Program-made: the position numbers and the translations under genes
The notes under the pieces: generated by a model
Told to the model about the DNA's origin: nothing
The model's input: only the letters and a program-made list of their open reading frames with translations
Database searches by the model: none
DNA from: Marthasterias glacialis
Taxonomy: Eukaryota > Echinodermata > Asteroidea > Forcipulatida > Asteriidae
DNA length: 64,000 bases
Direction of reading: 5' to 3'
Assembly (NCBI GenBank): GCA_911728455.2
Contig: OU452224.1
Span: 4,588,001 to 4,652,000 of the forward strand
Shown here: piece by piece, positions 1-9,444 of the stretch
How positions within the stretch are numbered: position 1 is the first letter of the stretch
Layout of the letters: every line of letters starts with the position of its first letter

Positions 1-151
1 GGGGCTGCTCCGAGTGCGCTTCAAACAACTATCTAATGGCACTTTTGTACACGAAGCTGTAACAGAGTGAAAACAAGACTTAGCAACGACTGTATCTCCC
101 AAAGTATTGGCGGGAAACTGACAAGTCTGACACTGTTGGAAAGCCCTGCTC
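1..151 (+). repeat. Partial monomer at the left window edge
   Basis: The window opens inside a copy, at the GGGGCTGCTCC box, and runs to the first phase box at 152. It carries the left-domain variant CAAACAACT (here CTATC rather than CTGTC) and the ACTGTATCTCCC variant. The array continues beyond the window on this side. Confidence 0.95.
107..117. promoter_or_regulatory. E2F-like box TTGGCGGGAAA, one per monomer (first of about 100)
   Basis: The reverse complement starts TTTCCCGC, which fits the E2F/DP consensus TTTSSCGC. The box lies about 20 bp upstream of the inverted repeat in every full copy. By eye roughly 100 or more copies keep GCGGGAAA. Lost forms are GGCGTGAAA (10429, 12366), GGCGGAAAA (2592, 16256, 17721, 18210, 20162, 22114), GGCGAGAAA (about ten right-side copies), GGTGGGAAA (51293, 54236, 56199, 62602) and GGCGGGACA (10917, 11406, 12854, 13343). 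Known: E2F sites control S-phase genes in animals and plants. Function in this satellite is inferred only. Confidence 0.45.
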
Positions 152-162
152 ATGGGCTTTCC
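138..162. other. 9-bp inverted repeat with 7-nt loop around the phase box
   Basis: GGAAAGCCC (138-146) and GGGCTTTCC (154-162) are perfect complements around TGCTCAT. In many copies the left arm is GAAAAGCCC, leaving a 7-bp stem. In right-domain copies with CTTTCCAAAA the right arm is unchanged at the paired positions. It is the strongest short dyad in the monomer. It could form a hairpin or cruciform, or be a dimeric protein site. No terminator function is implied: no T-run follows. Confidence 0.7.
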
Positions 163-177
163 GAAAATGCCGGTCTT

Positions 178-210
178 GGGGCTGCGGGATAAACAGGGAG
201 GTTCCAGGGG
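178..210 (+). other. G-rich segment, possible weak G-quadruplex
   Basis: Four runs of three or more G (178-181, 186-188, 196-198, 207-210) are separated by loops of 4, 7 and 8 bases. The last loop exceeds the usual limit of 7, so any quadruplex would be weak. Copies with CTGCAGGAT or GCGGAATAAAC lose the second run, so it is not a conserved property of all subfamilies. Confidence 0.35.
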
Positions 211-276
211 ACCGCGGAAGGAGGACACCCCGAGGATGTCAAGTGCATACGGACATGCTGTGTGTACGTCAACAAT

Positions 277-286
277 AGCCATGGCT
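277..286. other. AGCCATGGCT palindrome, replaced by AGCCAAGGCT in other subfamilies
   Basis: A perfect 10-bp palindrome with an NcoI-type core is found in nearly all left-domain copies. From 24067 onward many copies carry AGCCAAGGCT together with GTGCGTCAAC instead of GTACGTCAAC. The two linked changes make this 20-bp region the clearest tag separating the two main monomer lineages. Confidence 0.85.
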
Positions 287-298
287 GCTACGTGTGTA

Positions 299-313
299 CT
301 GGATCGAAGCCAG
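299..313 (+). other. tRNA T-arm-like hairpin with a B-box-like core
   Basis: CTGG (299-302) pairs with CCAG (310-313) around the 7-base loop ATCGAAG. The 11-mer GGATCGAAGCC (301-311) fits the RNA polymerase III B-box GGTTCGANNCC at all but one position. The A-tract starts one base after the hairpin. No convincing A-box lies at the usual distance upstream: the best candidate, TAGCCATGGCT, is too close and a poor match. In copies 27992, 31143 and 34570 the core is GGATCGAATCC. In J copies the right arm is lost. This may be a relic of a tRNA-derived retroelement, or chance. Confidence 0.35.
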
Positions 314-314
314 C

Positions 315-326
315 AAAAAATAAAAA
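315..326 (+). repeat. A-tract, the length-variable site of the monomer
   Basis: Here the tract is A6-T-A5. Across the window it ranges from 8 A (for example in copy 30657) to 20 A, or takes forms such as A7-T-A5-TT-A5 in the 38985 type. A second run of 5-6 A follows six bases later. Pairs of A-runs like these can bend DNA and disfavour nucleosomes (known for A-tracts in general). Indels elsewhere in the monomer are rare. Confidence 0.85.
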
Positions 327-484
327 CGCCGAAAAAAGAAGTCGGCAGCACCACGGCCAATAACTCCAGAAATAACGGGGCTAGAGAGAAATTTCTTGTA
401 CCTGCAGTTAGCTACCATAGTCCTGCATCGGAAAATCTGGTTTTCCCGGCCAGCCAGGGCCATCTTCCGCCTTGAAACGACCAG

Positions 485-500
485 GGAGCGGGGCTGCTCC
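485..500. other. Short hairpin GGAGC/GCTCC
   Basis: Five base pairs around the six-base loop GGGGCT. It is conserved in most copies; GGATC... or GAAAGCGG variants (4545, 6503, 8461, 29180) break the left arm. It is of interest mainly as a conserved GC-rich block next to CCTTGAAACGACC. Confidence 0.5.
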
Positions 501-1616
501 GAGTGCGCTTCAAACGCCTGTCTAATGGCACTTTTGTACACGAAGCTGTAACAGAGTGAAAACAAGACTTAGCAACGACTCTATCTCCCAAAGTATTAGC
601 GGGAAACTGACAAGTCTGACACTGTTGAAAAGCCCTGCTCATGGGCTTTCCGAAAATGCCGATCTTGGGGCTGCGGGATAAACAGGGAGGTGGCCAGGGA
701 CGGCGGAAGGAGGACACCCCGAGGATGTCCAGTGCATAGGGACATGCTGTGTGTACGTCAACAATAGCCATGGCTGCTACGTGTGTACTGGATCGAAGCC
801 AGCAAAAAAAAAACGCCGAAAAAAGAAGTCGGCAGCACCACGGCCAATAACTCCAGAAATAATGGGGCTAGAGAGAAATTTCTTGTACCTGCAGTTAGCT
901 ACAATAGTCCTGCATCGGAAAATCTGGTTTTCCCGGCCAGCCAGGGCCATCTTCCGCCTTGAAACGACCAGGGAGCGGGGCTGCTCCGAGTGCGCTTCAA
1001 ACGCCTGTCTAATGGCACTTTTGTACACGAAGCTGTAACAGAGTGAAAACAAGACTTAGCAACGACTCTATCTCCCAATGTATTGGCGGGAAACTGACAA
1101 GTCTGACACTGTTGAAAAGCCCTGCTCATGGGCTTTCCGAAAATGCCAATCTTGGGGCTGCGGGATAAACAGGGAGGTGGCAAGGGACCGCGGAAGGAGG
1201 ACACCCCGAGGATGTCCAGTGCATAGGGACATGCTGTGTGTACGTCAACAATAGCCATGGCTGCTACGTGTGTACTGGATCGAAGCCAGCAAAAAATAAA
1301 AACGCCGAAAAAAGAAGTCGGCAGCACCACGGCCAATAACTCCAGAAATAATGGGGCTAAAGAGAAATTTCTTGTACCTGCAGTTAGCTACCATAGTCCT
1401 GCATCCGAAAATCTGGTTTTCCCGGCCAGCCAGGGCCATCTTCCGCCTTGAAACGACCAGGGAGCGGGGCTGCTCCGAGTGCGCTTCAAACAACTGTCTA
1501 ATGGCACTTTTGTACACGAAGCTGTAACAGAGTGAAAACAAGACTTAGCAACGACTCTATCTCCCAAAGTATTGGCGGGAAACTGACAAGTCTGACACTG
1601 TTGGAAAGCCCTGCTC

Positions 1617-4544
1617 ATGGGCTTTTCGAAAATGCCGGTCTTGGGGCTGCGGGATAAACAGGGAGGTTCCAGGGGACCGCGGAAGGAGGACACCCCGAGG
1701 ATGTCAAGTGCATACGGACATGCTGTGTGTACGTCAACAATAGCCATGGCTGCTACGTGTGTACTGGACCGAAGCCAGCAAAAAATAAAAACGCCGAAAA
1801 AGAAGTCGGCAGCACCACGGCCAATAACTCCAGAAATAACGGGGCTAGAGAGAAATTTCTTGTACCTGCAGTTAGCTATCATAGTCCTGCATCCGAAAAT
1901 CTGGTTTTCCCGGCCAGCCAGGGCCATCTTCCGCCTTGAAACGACCAGGGAGCGGGGCTGCTCCGAGTGCGCTTCAAACGCCTGTCTAATGCCCCTTTGT
2001 ACACGAAGCTGTAACAGAGTGAAAACAAGACTTAGCAACGACTGTATCTCCCAAAGTATTGGCGGGAAACTGACAAGTCTGACACTGTTGAAAAGCCCTG
2101 CTCATGGGCTTTCCGAAAATGCCGATCTTGGGGCTGCGGGATAAACAGGGAGGTTCCAGGGGACTGCGGAAGGAGGACACCCCGAGGATGTCCAGTGCAT
2201 ACGGACATGCTGTGTGTACGTCAACAATAGCCATGGCTGCTACGTGTGTACTGGATCGAAGCCAGCAAAAAAAAAAACGCCGAAAAAAGAAGTCGGCAGC
2301 ACCACGGCCAATAACTCCAGAAATAATAGGGCTAGAGAGAAATTTCTTGTACCTGCAGTTAGCTACCATAGTCCTGCATCCGAAAATCTGGTTTTCCCGG
2401 CCAGCCAGGGCCATCTTCCGCCTTGAAACGACCAGGGAGCGGGGCTGCTCCGAGTGCGCTTCAAACGCCTGTCTAATGGCACTTTTGTACACGAAGCTGT
2501 AACAGAGTGAAACCAAGACTTAGCAACGACTCTATCTCCCAAAGTATTGGCGGAAAACTGACAAGTCTAACACTGTTGGAAAGCCCTGCTCATGGGCTTT
2601 CCGAAAATGCCGGTCTTGGGGCTGCAGGATAAACAGGGAGGTTCCAGGGGACCGCGGAAGGAGGACACCCCGAGGATGTCAAGTGCATACGGACATGCTC
2701 TGTGTACGTCAACAATAGCCATGGCTGCTACGTGTGTACTGGATCGAAGCCAGCAAAAAATAAAAACGCCGAAAAAAGAAGTCGGCAGCACCACGGCCAA
2801 TAACTCCAGAAATAATGGGGCTAGAGAGAAATTTCTTGTACCTGCAGTTAGCTACCATAGTCCTGCATCAGAAAATCTGGTTTTCCCGGCCAGCCAGGGC
2901 CATCTTCCGCCTTGAAACGACCAGGGAGCGGGGCTGCTCCGAGTGCGCTTCAAACAACTGTCTAATGGCACTTTTGTACACGAAGCTGTAACAGAGTGAA
3001 AACAAGACTTAGCAACGACTCTATCTCCCAAAGTATTGGCGGGAAACTGACAAGTCTGACACTGTTGGAAAGCCCTGCTCATGGGCTTTCCGAAAATGCC
3101 GGTCTTGGGGCTGCGGGATAAACAGGGAGGTTCAAGGGGACCGCGGAAGGAGGACACCCCGAGGATGTCAAGTGCATACGGACATGCTCTGTGTACGTCA
3201 ACAATAGCCATGGCTGCTACGTGTGTACTGGATCGAAGCCAGCAAAAAATAAAAACGCCGAAAAAAGAAGTCGGCAGCACCACGGCCAATAACTCCAAAA
3301 ATAATGGGGCTAGAGAGAAATTTCTTGTACCTGCAGTTAGCTACCATAGTCCTGCATCAGAAAATCTGGTTTTCCCGGCCAGCCAGGGCCATCTTCCGCC
3401 TTGAAACGACCAAGGAGCGGGGCTGCTCCGAGTGCGCTTCAAACAACTGTCTAATGGCACTTTTGTACACGAAGCTGTAACAGAGTGAAAACAAGACTTA
3501 GCAACGACTGTATCTCCCAAAGTATTGGCGGGAAACTGACAAGTCTGACACTGTTGAAAAGCCCTGCTCATGGGCTTTCCGAAAATGCCGATCTTGGGGC
3601 TGCGGGATAAACAGGGAGGTTCCAGGGGACTGCGGAAGGAGGACACCCCGAGGATGTCCAGTGCATACGGACATGCTGTGTGTACGTCAACAATAGCCAT
3701 GGCTGCTACGTGTGTACTGGATCGAAGCCAGCAAAAAAAAAACGCCGAAAAAAGAAGTCGGCAGCACCACGGCCAATAACTCCAGAAATAATAGGGCTAG
3801 AGAGAAATTTCTTGTACCTGCAGTTAGCTACCATAGTCCTGCATCCGAAAATCTGGTTTTCCCGGCCAGCCAGGGCCATCTTCCGCCTTGAAACGACCAG
3901 GGAGCGGGGCTGCTCCGAGTGCGCTTCAAACGCCTGTCTAATGGCACTTTTGTACACGAAGCTGTAACAGAGTGAAAACAAGACTTAGCAACGACTGTAT
4001 CTCCCAAAGTATTGGCGGGAAACTGACAAATCTGACACTGTTGAAAAGCCCTGCTCATGGGCTTTCCGAAAATGCCAATCTTGGGGCTGCGGGATAAACA
4101 GGGAGGTTCCAGGGGACCGCGGAAGGAGGACACCCCGAGGATGTCCAGTGCATACGGACATGCTGTGTGTACGTCAACAATAGCCATGGCTGCTACGTGT
4201 GTACTGGATCGAAGCCAGCAAAAAAAAAAACGACGAAAAAAGAAGTCGGCAGCACCACGGCCAATAACTCCAGAAATAACGGGGCTAGAGAGAAATTTCT
4301 TGTACCTGCAGTTAGCTACCATAGTCCTGCATCCGAAAATCTGGTTTTCCCGGCCAGCCAGGGCCATCTTCCGCCTTGAAACGACCAGGGAGCGGGGCTG
4401 CTCCGAGTGCGCTTCAAACGCCTGTCTAATGGCACTTTTGTACACGAAGCTGTAACAGAGTGAAAACAAGACTTAGCAACGACTCTATCTCCCAATGTAT
4501 TGGCGGGAAACTGACAAGTCTGACACTGTTGAAAAGCCCTGCTC
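1617..4544 (+). repeat. Six-copy run, source or sister of the block at 16.7-20.2 kb
   Basis: Copies start at 1617, 2104, 2592, 3081, 3570 and 4057. Their private variants recur in the same order at 16745, 17233, (17721), 18210, 18699, 19188 and 19675. Examples are GGACCGAAGCC in the first, GGACTGCGG in the second, CTGCAGGAT with GGCGGAAAAC in the third, and TTCAAGGGG with CTCCAAAAAT in the fourth. The offset is about 15128 bp for the first part and exactly 15618 bp for the last four copies, so the distant version has one extra 489-bp copy. A 1-bp loss (AATGCCCCTTTG near 1990) is private to this copy. Confidence 0.85.
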
Positions 4545-5232
4545 ATGGGCTTTCCGAAAATGCCGATCTTGGGGCTGCGGGATAAACAGGGAGGTGGCAA
4601 GGGACCGCGGAAGGAGGACACCCCGAGGATGTCCAGTGCATAGGGACATGCTGTGTGTACGTCAACAATAGCCATGGCTGCTACGTGTGTACTGGATCGA
4701 AGCCAGCAAAAAATAAAAAACGCCGAAAAAAGAAGTCGGCAGCACCACGGCCAATAACTCCAAAAATAATGGGGCTAGAGAGAAATTTCTTGTACCTGCA
4801 GTTAGCTACAATAGTCCTGCATCTGAAAATCTGGTTTTCCCGGCCAGCCAGGGCCATCTTCCGCCTTGAAACGACCAGAAAGCGGGGCTGCTCCGAGTGC
4901 GCTTCAAACGCCTGTCTAATGGCACTTTTGTACACAAAGCTGTAACAGAGTGAAAACAAGACTTAGCAACGACTGTATCTCCCAAAGTATTGGCGGGAAA
5001 CTGACAAGTCTGACACTGTTGGAAAGCCCTGCTCATGGGCTTTCCGAAAATGCCGGTCTTGGGGCTGCGGGATAAACAGGGAGGTTGCCAGGGACCGCGG
5101 AAGGAGGACACCCCGAGGATTTTCCAGTGCATACGCACATGCTGTGTGTACGACAACAATAGCCATGGCTGCTACGTGTGTACTGGATCGAAGCCAGCAA
5201 AAAAAAATAAAAACGCCGAAAAATAAAAGTCG

Positions 5233-5242
5233 GTGGCGCCAC
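5233..5242. other. GTGGCGCCAC palindrome, marker of one monomer subfamily
   Basis: A perfect 10-bp palindrome replaces the usual GGCAGCACCAC at this position. It recurs in the copies that have CCGAAAAATAAAAG or TCTAGAAATAATG nearby: 5035, 6993, 8951, 9935, and in the middle domain 24556, 26028, 26523, 27992, the remnant after 28788, 29180, 29676, 31143, 32120, 34570 and 35547. It is absent from the right domain. It contains GGCGCC and two CpG. A role as a binding site is possible but only inferred; as a subfamily tag it is reliable. Confidence 0.85.
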
Positions 5243-5316
5243 GGCTAATAACTCCAGAAATAATGGGGCTAGAGAGAAATTTCTTGTACCTGCAGTTAGC
5301 TACTATAGTCCTGCAT

Positions 5317-5580
5317 CCGAAAATTTTGTTTTCCCGGCCAGCCAGCGCCGTCTTCCGCCTTGAAACGACCAGGGAGCGGGGCTGCTCTGAGTGCGCTTCA
5401 AACGCCTGTCTAATGGCACTTTTGTACACGAAGCTGTAACAGAGTAAAAACAAGACCTAGCAACGACTCTATCTCCCAAAGTATTGGCGGGAAACTGACA
5501 AGTCTGACACTGTTGAAAAGCCCTGCTCATGGGCTTTCCGAAAATGACGGTCTTGGGGCTGCGGGATAAACAGGGAGGTT
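5317..5580 (+). repeat. Foreign patch inside HOR A, identical to right-domain sequence
   Basis: Between the left-type GTTAGCTACTATAG and left-type GGTTCCAAGGG lies a segment with right-domain variants: TTTTGTTTTCCC, CAGCGCCGTC, CTCTGAGTG, GAGTAAAAAC, GACCTAGC, ACTCTATC and AATGACGGTC. Read base by base it equals 45181-45444 with no mismatch over 264 bp (offset 39864). Against the equivalent positions of the neighbouring HOR A unit (7275-7538) it shows about a dozen differences. The left boundary lies between about 5304 and 5317. The right boundary is near 5580. The best explanation is gene conversion or a double exchange between distant parts of the array. Confidence 0.85.
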
Positions 5581-8500
5581 CCAAGGGACTGCGGAAGGAG
5601 GACACCCCGAGGATGTCCAGTGCATACGGACATGCTGTGTGTACGTCAACAATAGCCATGGCTGCTACGTGTGTACTGGATCGAAGCCAGCAAAAAAAAA
5701 ACGCCGAAAAAAGAAGTCGGCAGCACCACGGCCAATAACTCCAGAAATAATAGGGCTAGAGAGAAATTTCTTGTACCTGCAGTTAGCTACCATAGTCCTG
5801 CATCCGAAAATCTGGTTTTCCCGGCCAGCCAGGGCCATCTTCCGCCTTGAAACGACCAGGGAGCGGGGCTGCTCCGAGTGCGCTTCAAACGCCTGTCTAA
5901 TGGCACTTTTGTACACGAAGCTGTAACAGAGTGAAAACAAGACTTAGCAACGACTGTATCTCCCAAAGTATTGGCGGGAAACTGACAAATCTGACACTGT
6001 TGAAAAGCCCTGCTCATGGGCTTTCCGAAAATGCCAATCTTGGGGCTGCGGGATAAACAGGGAGGTTCCAGGGGACCGCGGAAGGAGGACACCCCGAGGA
6101 TGTCCAGTGCATACGGACATGCTGTGTGTACGTCAACAATAGCCATGGCTGCTACGTGTGTACTGGATCGAAGCCAGCAAAAAAAAAACGACGAAAAAAG
6201 AAGTCGGCAGCACCACGGCCAATAACTCCAGAAATAACGGGGCTAGAGAGAAATTTCTTGTACCTGCAGTTAGCTACCATAGTCCTGCATCCGAAAATCT
6301 GGTTTTCCCGGCCAGCCAGGGCCATCTTCCGCCTTGAAACGACCAGGGAGCGGGGCTGCTCCGAGTGCGCTTCAAACGCCTGTCTAATGGCACTTTTGTA
6401 CACGAAGCTGTAACAGAGTGAAAACAAGACTTAGCAACGACTCTATCTCCCAATGTATTGGCGGGAAACTGACAAGTCTGACACTGTTGAAAAGCCCTGC
6501 TCATGGGCTTTCCGAAAATGCCGATCTTGGGGCTGCGGGATAAACAGGGAGGTGGCAAGGGACCGCGGAAGGAGGACACCCCGAGGATGTCCAGTGCATA
6601 GGGACATGCTGTGTGTACGTCAACAATAGCCATGGCTGCTACGTGTGTACTGGATCGAAGCCAGCAAAAAATAAAAAACGCCGAAAAAAGAAGTCGGCAG
6701 CACCACGGCCAATAACTCCAAAAATAATGGGGCTAGAGAGAAATTTCTTGTACCTGCAGTTAGCTACAATAGTCCTGCATCTGAAAATCTGGTTTTCCCG
6801 GCCAGCCAGGGCCATCTTCCGCCTTGAAACGACCAGAAAGCGGGGCTGCTCCGAGTGCGCTTCAAACGCCTGTCTAATGGCACTTTTGTACACAAAGCTG
6901 TAACAGAGTGAAAACAAGACTTAGCAACGACTGTATCTCCCAAAGTATTGGCGGGAAACTGACAAGTCTGACACTGTTGGAAAGCCCTGCTCATGGGCTT
7001 TCCGAAAATGCCGGTCTTGGGGCTGCGGGATAAACAGGGAGGTTGCCAGGGACCGCGGAAGGAGGACACCCCGAGGATTTTCCAGTGCATACGCACATGC
7101 TGTGTGTACGACAACAATAGCCATGGCTGCTACGTGTGTACTGGATCGAAGCCAGCAAAAAAAAATAAAAACGCCGAAAAATAAAAGTCGGTGGCGCCAC
7201 GGCTAATAACTCCAGAAATAATGGGGCTAGAGAGAAATTTCTTGTACCTGCAGTTAGCTACTATAGTCCTGCATCGGAAAATCTGGTTTTCCCGGCCAGC
7301 CAGGGCCATCTTCCGCCTTGAAACGACCAGGGAGCGGGGCTGCTCCGAGTGCGCTTCAAACAACTGTCTAATGGCACTTTTGTACACGAAGCTGTAACAG
7401 AGTGAAAACAAGACTTAGCAACGACTGTATCTCCCAAAGTATTGGCGGGAAACTGACAAGTCTGACACTGTTGGAAAGCCCTGCTCATGGGCTTTCCGAA
7501 AATGCCGGTCTTGGGGCTGCGGGATAAACAGGGAGGTTCCAGGGGACCGCGGAAGGAGGACACCCCGAGGATGTCAAGTGCATACGGACATGCTGTGTGT
7601 ACGTCAACAATAGCCATGGCTGCTACGTGTGTACTGGATCGAAGCCAGCAAAAAAAAAACGCCGAAAAAAGAAGTCGGCAGCACCACGGCCAATAACTCC
7701 AGAAATAATAGGGCTAGAGAGAAATTTCTTGTACCTGCAGTTAGCTACCATAGTCCTGCATCCGAAAATCTGGTTTTCCCGGCCAGCCAGGGCCATCTTC
7801 CGCCTTGAAACGACCAGGGAGCGGGGCTGCTCCGAGTGCGCTTCAAACGCCTGTCTAATGGCACTTTTGTACACGAAGCTGTAACAGAGTGAAAACAAGA
7901 CTTAGCAACGACTGTATCTCCCAAAGTATTGGCGGGAAACTGACAAATCTGACACTGTTGAAAAGCCCTGCTCATGGGCTTTCCGAAAATGCCAATCTTG
8001 GGGCTGCGGGATAAACAGGGAGGTTCCAGGGGACCGCGGAAGGAGGACACCCCGAGGATGTCCAGTGCATACGGACATGCTGTGTGTACGTCAACAATAG
8101 CCATGGCTGCTACGTGTGTACTGGATCGAAGCCAGCAAAAAAAAAACGACGAAAAAAGAAGTCGGCAGCACCACGGCCAATAACTCCAGAAATAACGGGG
8201 CTAGAGAGAAATTTCTTGTACCTGCAGTTAGCTACCATAGTCCTGCATCCGAAAATCTGGTTTTCCCGGCCAGCCAGGGCCATCTTCCGCCTTGAAACGA
8301 CCAGGGAGCGGGGCTGCTCCGAGTGCGCTTCAAACGCCTGTCTAATGGCACTTTTGTACACGAAGCTGTAACAGAGTGAAAACAAGACTTAGCAACGACT
8401 CTATCTCCCAATGTATTGGCGGGAAACTGACAAGTCTGACACTGTTGAAAAGCCCTGCTCATGGGCTTTCCGAAAATGCCGATCTTGGGGCTGCGGGATA

Positions 8501-9444
8501 AACAGGGAGGTGGCAAGGGACCGCGGAAGGAGGACACCCCGAGGATGTCCAGTGCATAGGGACATGCTGTGTGTACGTCAACAATAGCCATGGCTGCTAC
8601 GTGTGTACTGGATCGAAGCCAGCAAAAAATAAAAAACGCCGAAAAAAGAAGTCGGCAGCACCACGGCCAATAACTCCAAAAATAATGGGGCTAGAGAGAA
8701 ATTTCTTGTACCTGCAGTTAGCTACAATAGTCCTGCATCTGAAAATCTGGTTTTCCCGGCCAGCCAGGGCCATCTTCCGCCTTGAAACGACCAGAAAGCG
8801 GGGCTGCTCCGAGTGCGCTTCAAACGCCTGTCTAATGGCACTTTTGTACACAAAGCTGTAACAGAGTGAAAACAAGACTTAGCAACGACTGTATCTCCCA
8901 AAGTATTGGCGGGAAACTGACAAGTCTGACACTGTTGGAAAGCCCTGCTCATGGGCTTTCCGAAAATGCCGGTCTTGGGGCTGCGGGATAAACAGGGAGG
9001 TTGCCAGGGACCGCGGAAGGAGGACACCCCGAGGATTTTCCAGTGCATACGCACATGCTGTGTGTACGACAACAATAGCCATGGCTGCTACGTGTGTACT
9101 GGATCGAAGCCAGCAAAAAAAAATAAAAACGCCGAAAAATAAAAGTCGGTGGCGCCACGGCTAATAACTCCAGAAATAATGGGGCTAGAGAGAAATTTCT
9201 TGTACCTGCAGTTAGCTACTATAGTCCTGCATCGGAAAATCTGGTTTTCCCGGCCAGCCAGGGCCATCTTCCGCCTTGAAACGACCAGGGAGCGGGGCTG
9301 CTCCGAGTGCGCTTCAAACAACTGTCTAATGGCACTTTTGTACACGAAGCTGTAACAGAGTGAAAACAAGACTTAGCAACGACTGTATCTCCCAAAGTAT
9401 TGGCGGGAAACTGACAAGTCTGACACTGTTGGAAAGCCCTGCTC

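Larger units (their letters stand above)
152..640 (+). repeat. Reference monomer (489 bp) used to describe internal architecture
   Basis: Landmarks in order: right arm of the inverted repeat (154-162); G-rich segment (178-210); CCGCGG; a 10-bp palindrome AGCCATGGCT (277-286); T-arm-like hairpin (299-313); A-tract interrupted by one T (315-326); CGCCGA...TCGGC short stem around an A-rich loop; CTGCAG (PstI-type site); GGAGC/GCTCC hairpin (485-500); TGTACACGAAGC; and the E2F-like box, which in this copy reads TTAGCGGGAAA. Hand count: C 121, G 131, 26 CpG, GC about 51.5%, CpG observed/expected about 0.8. No internal subrepeat of 163 bp is visible even though 489 is three times 163. Confidence 0.93.
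3570..9444 (+). repeat. Higher-order repeat A: 4 monomers, 1958 bp, three units
   Basis: Units start at 3570, 5529 and 7487, with internal spacings of 487, 487-488, 490 and 494 bp each time. The fourth monomer of each unit is very distinctive: it has GATTTTCCAGTG, TACGACAAC, an interrupted A-tract followed by CCGAAAAATAAAAG, and the GTGGCGCCAC palindrome. From about 5620 to 7645 I see no difference from the segment 1958 bp downstream. Unit 1 differs by one A in an A-tract and by the replaced segment at its end (5317-5580). Such identity implies very recent amplification compared with the difference between adjacent monomers. Confidence 0.88.

Noticed and set aside
138-162. Rho-independent terminator
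   Set aside because: The hairpin is not followed by a T-run, and nothing suggests a bacterial transcription unit.
255-320. A complete tRNA gene
   Set aside because: Only a T-arm-like hairpin is present. There is no anticodon arm, D-arm, acceptor pairing or proper A-box.
345-380. Ten-base match TCGGCAGCAC to the 5' part of U6 snRNA, followed at some distance by ACAGA in the right-domain form
   Set aside because: The match stops after ten bases, spacing to ACAGA is wrong, and the rest of U6 is absent. In another subfamily the match is lost to GTGGCGCCAC. Chance or a tiny relic cannot be separated.
160-440. Internal duplication within the monomer, suggested by TCCGAAAAT near position 160 and again in CATCCGAAAAT about 267 bp later in most copies
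   Set aside because: The similarity covers only about nine bases with diverging flanks. It does not support a subrepeat.
152-475. Open frames of 60-216 codons recurring on both strands (for example 152-475 plus, 3828-4469 minus)
   Set aside because: They repeat with the satellite, overlap on opposite strands, change ends with each A-tract indel, and show no consistent start or conserved domain. The multiple-of-three monomer length lets frames stay open. I annotate none as a gene.
152-640. CENP-B box
   Set aside because: I searched both strands of the monomer for the TTCG....A..CGGG pattern around each CGAA/TTCG. None fits. The closest, around GGATCGAAG, lacks the CCCG part.
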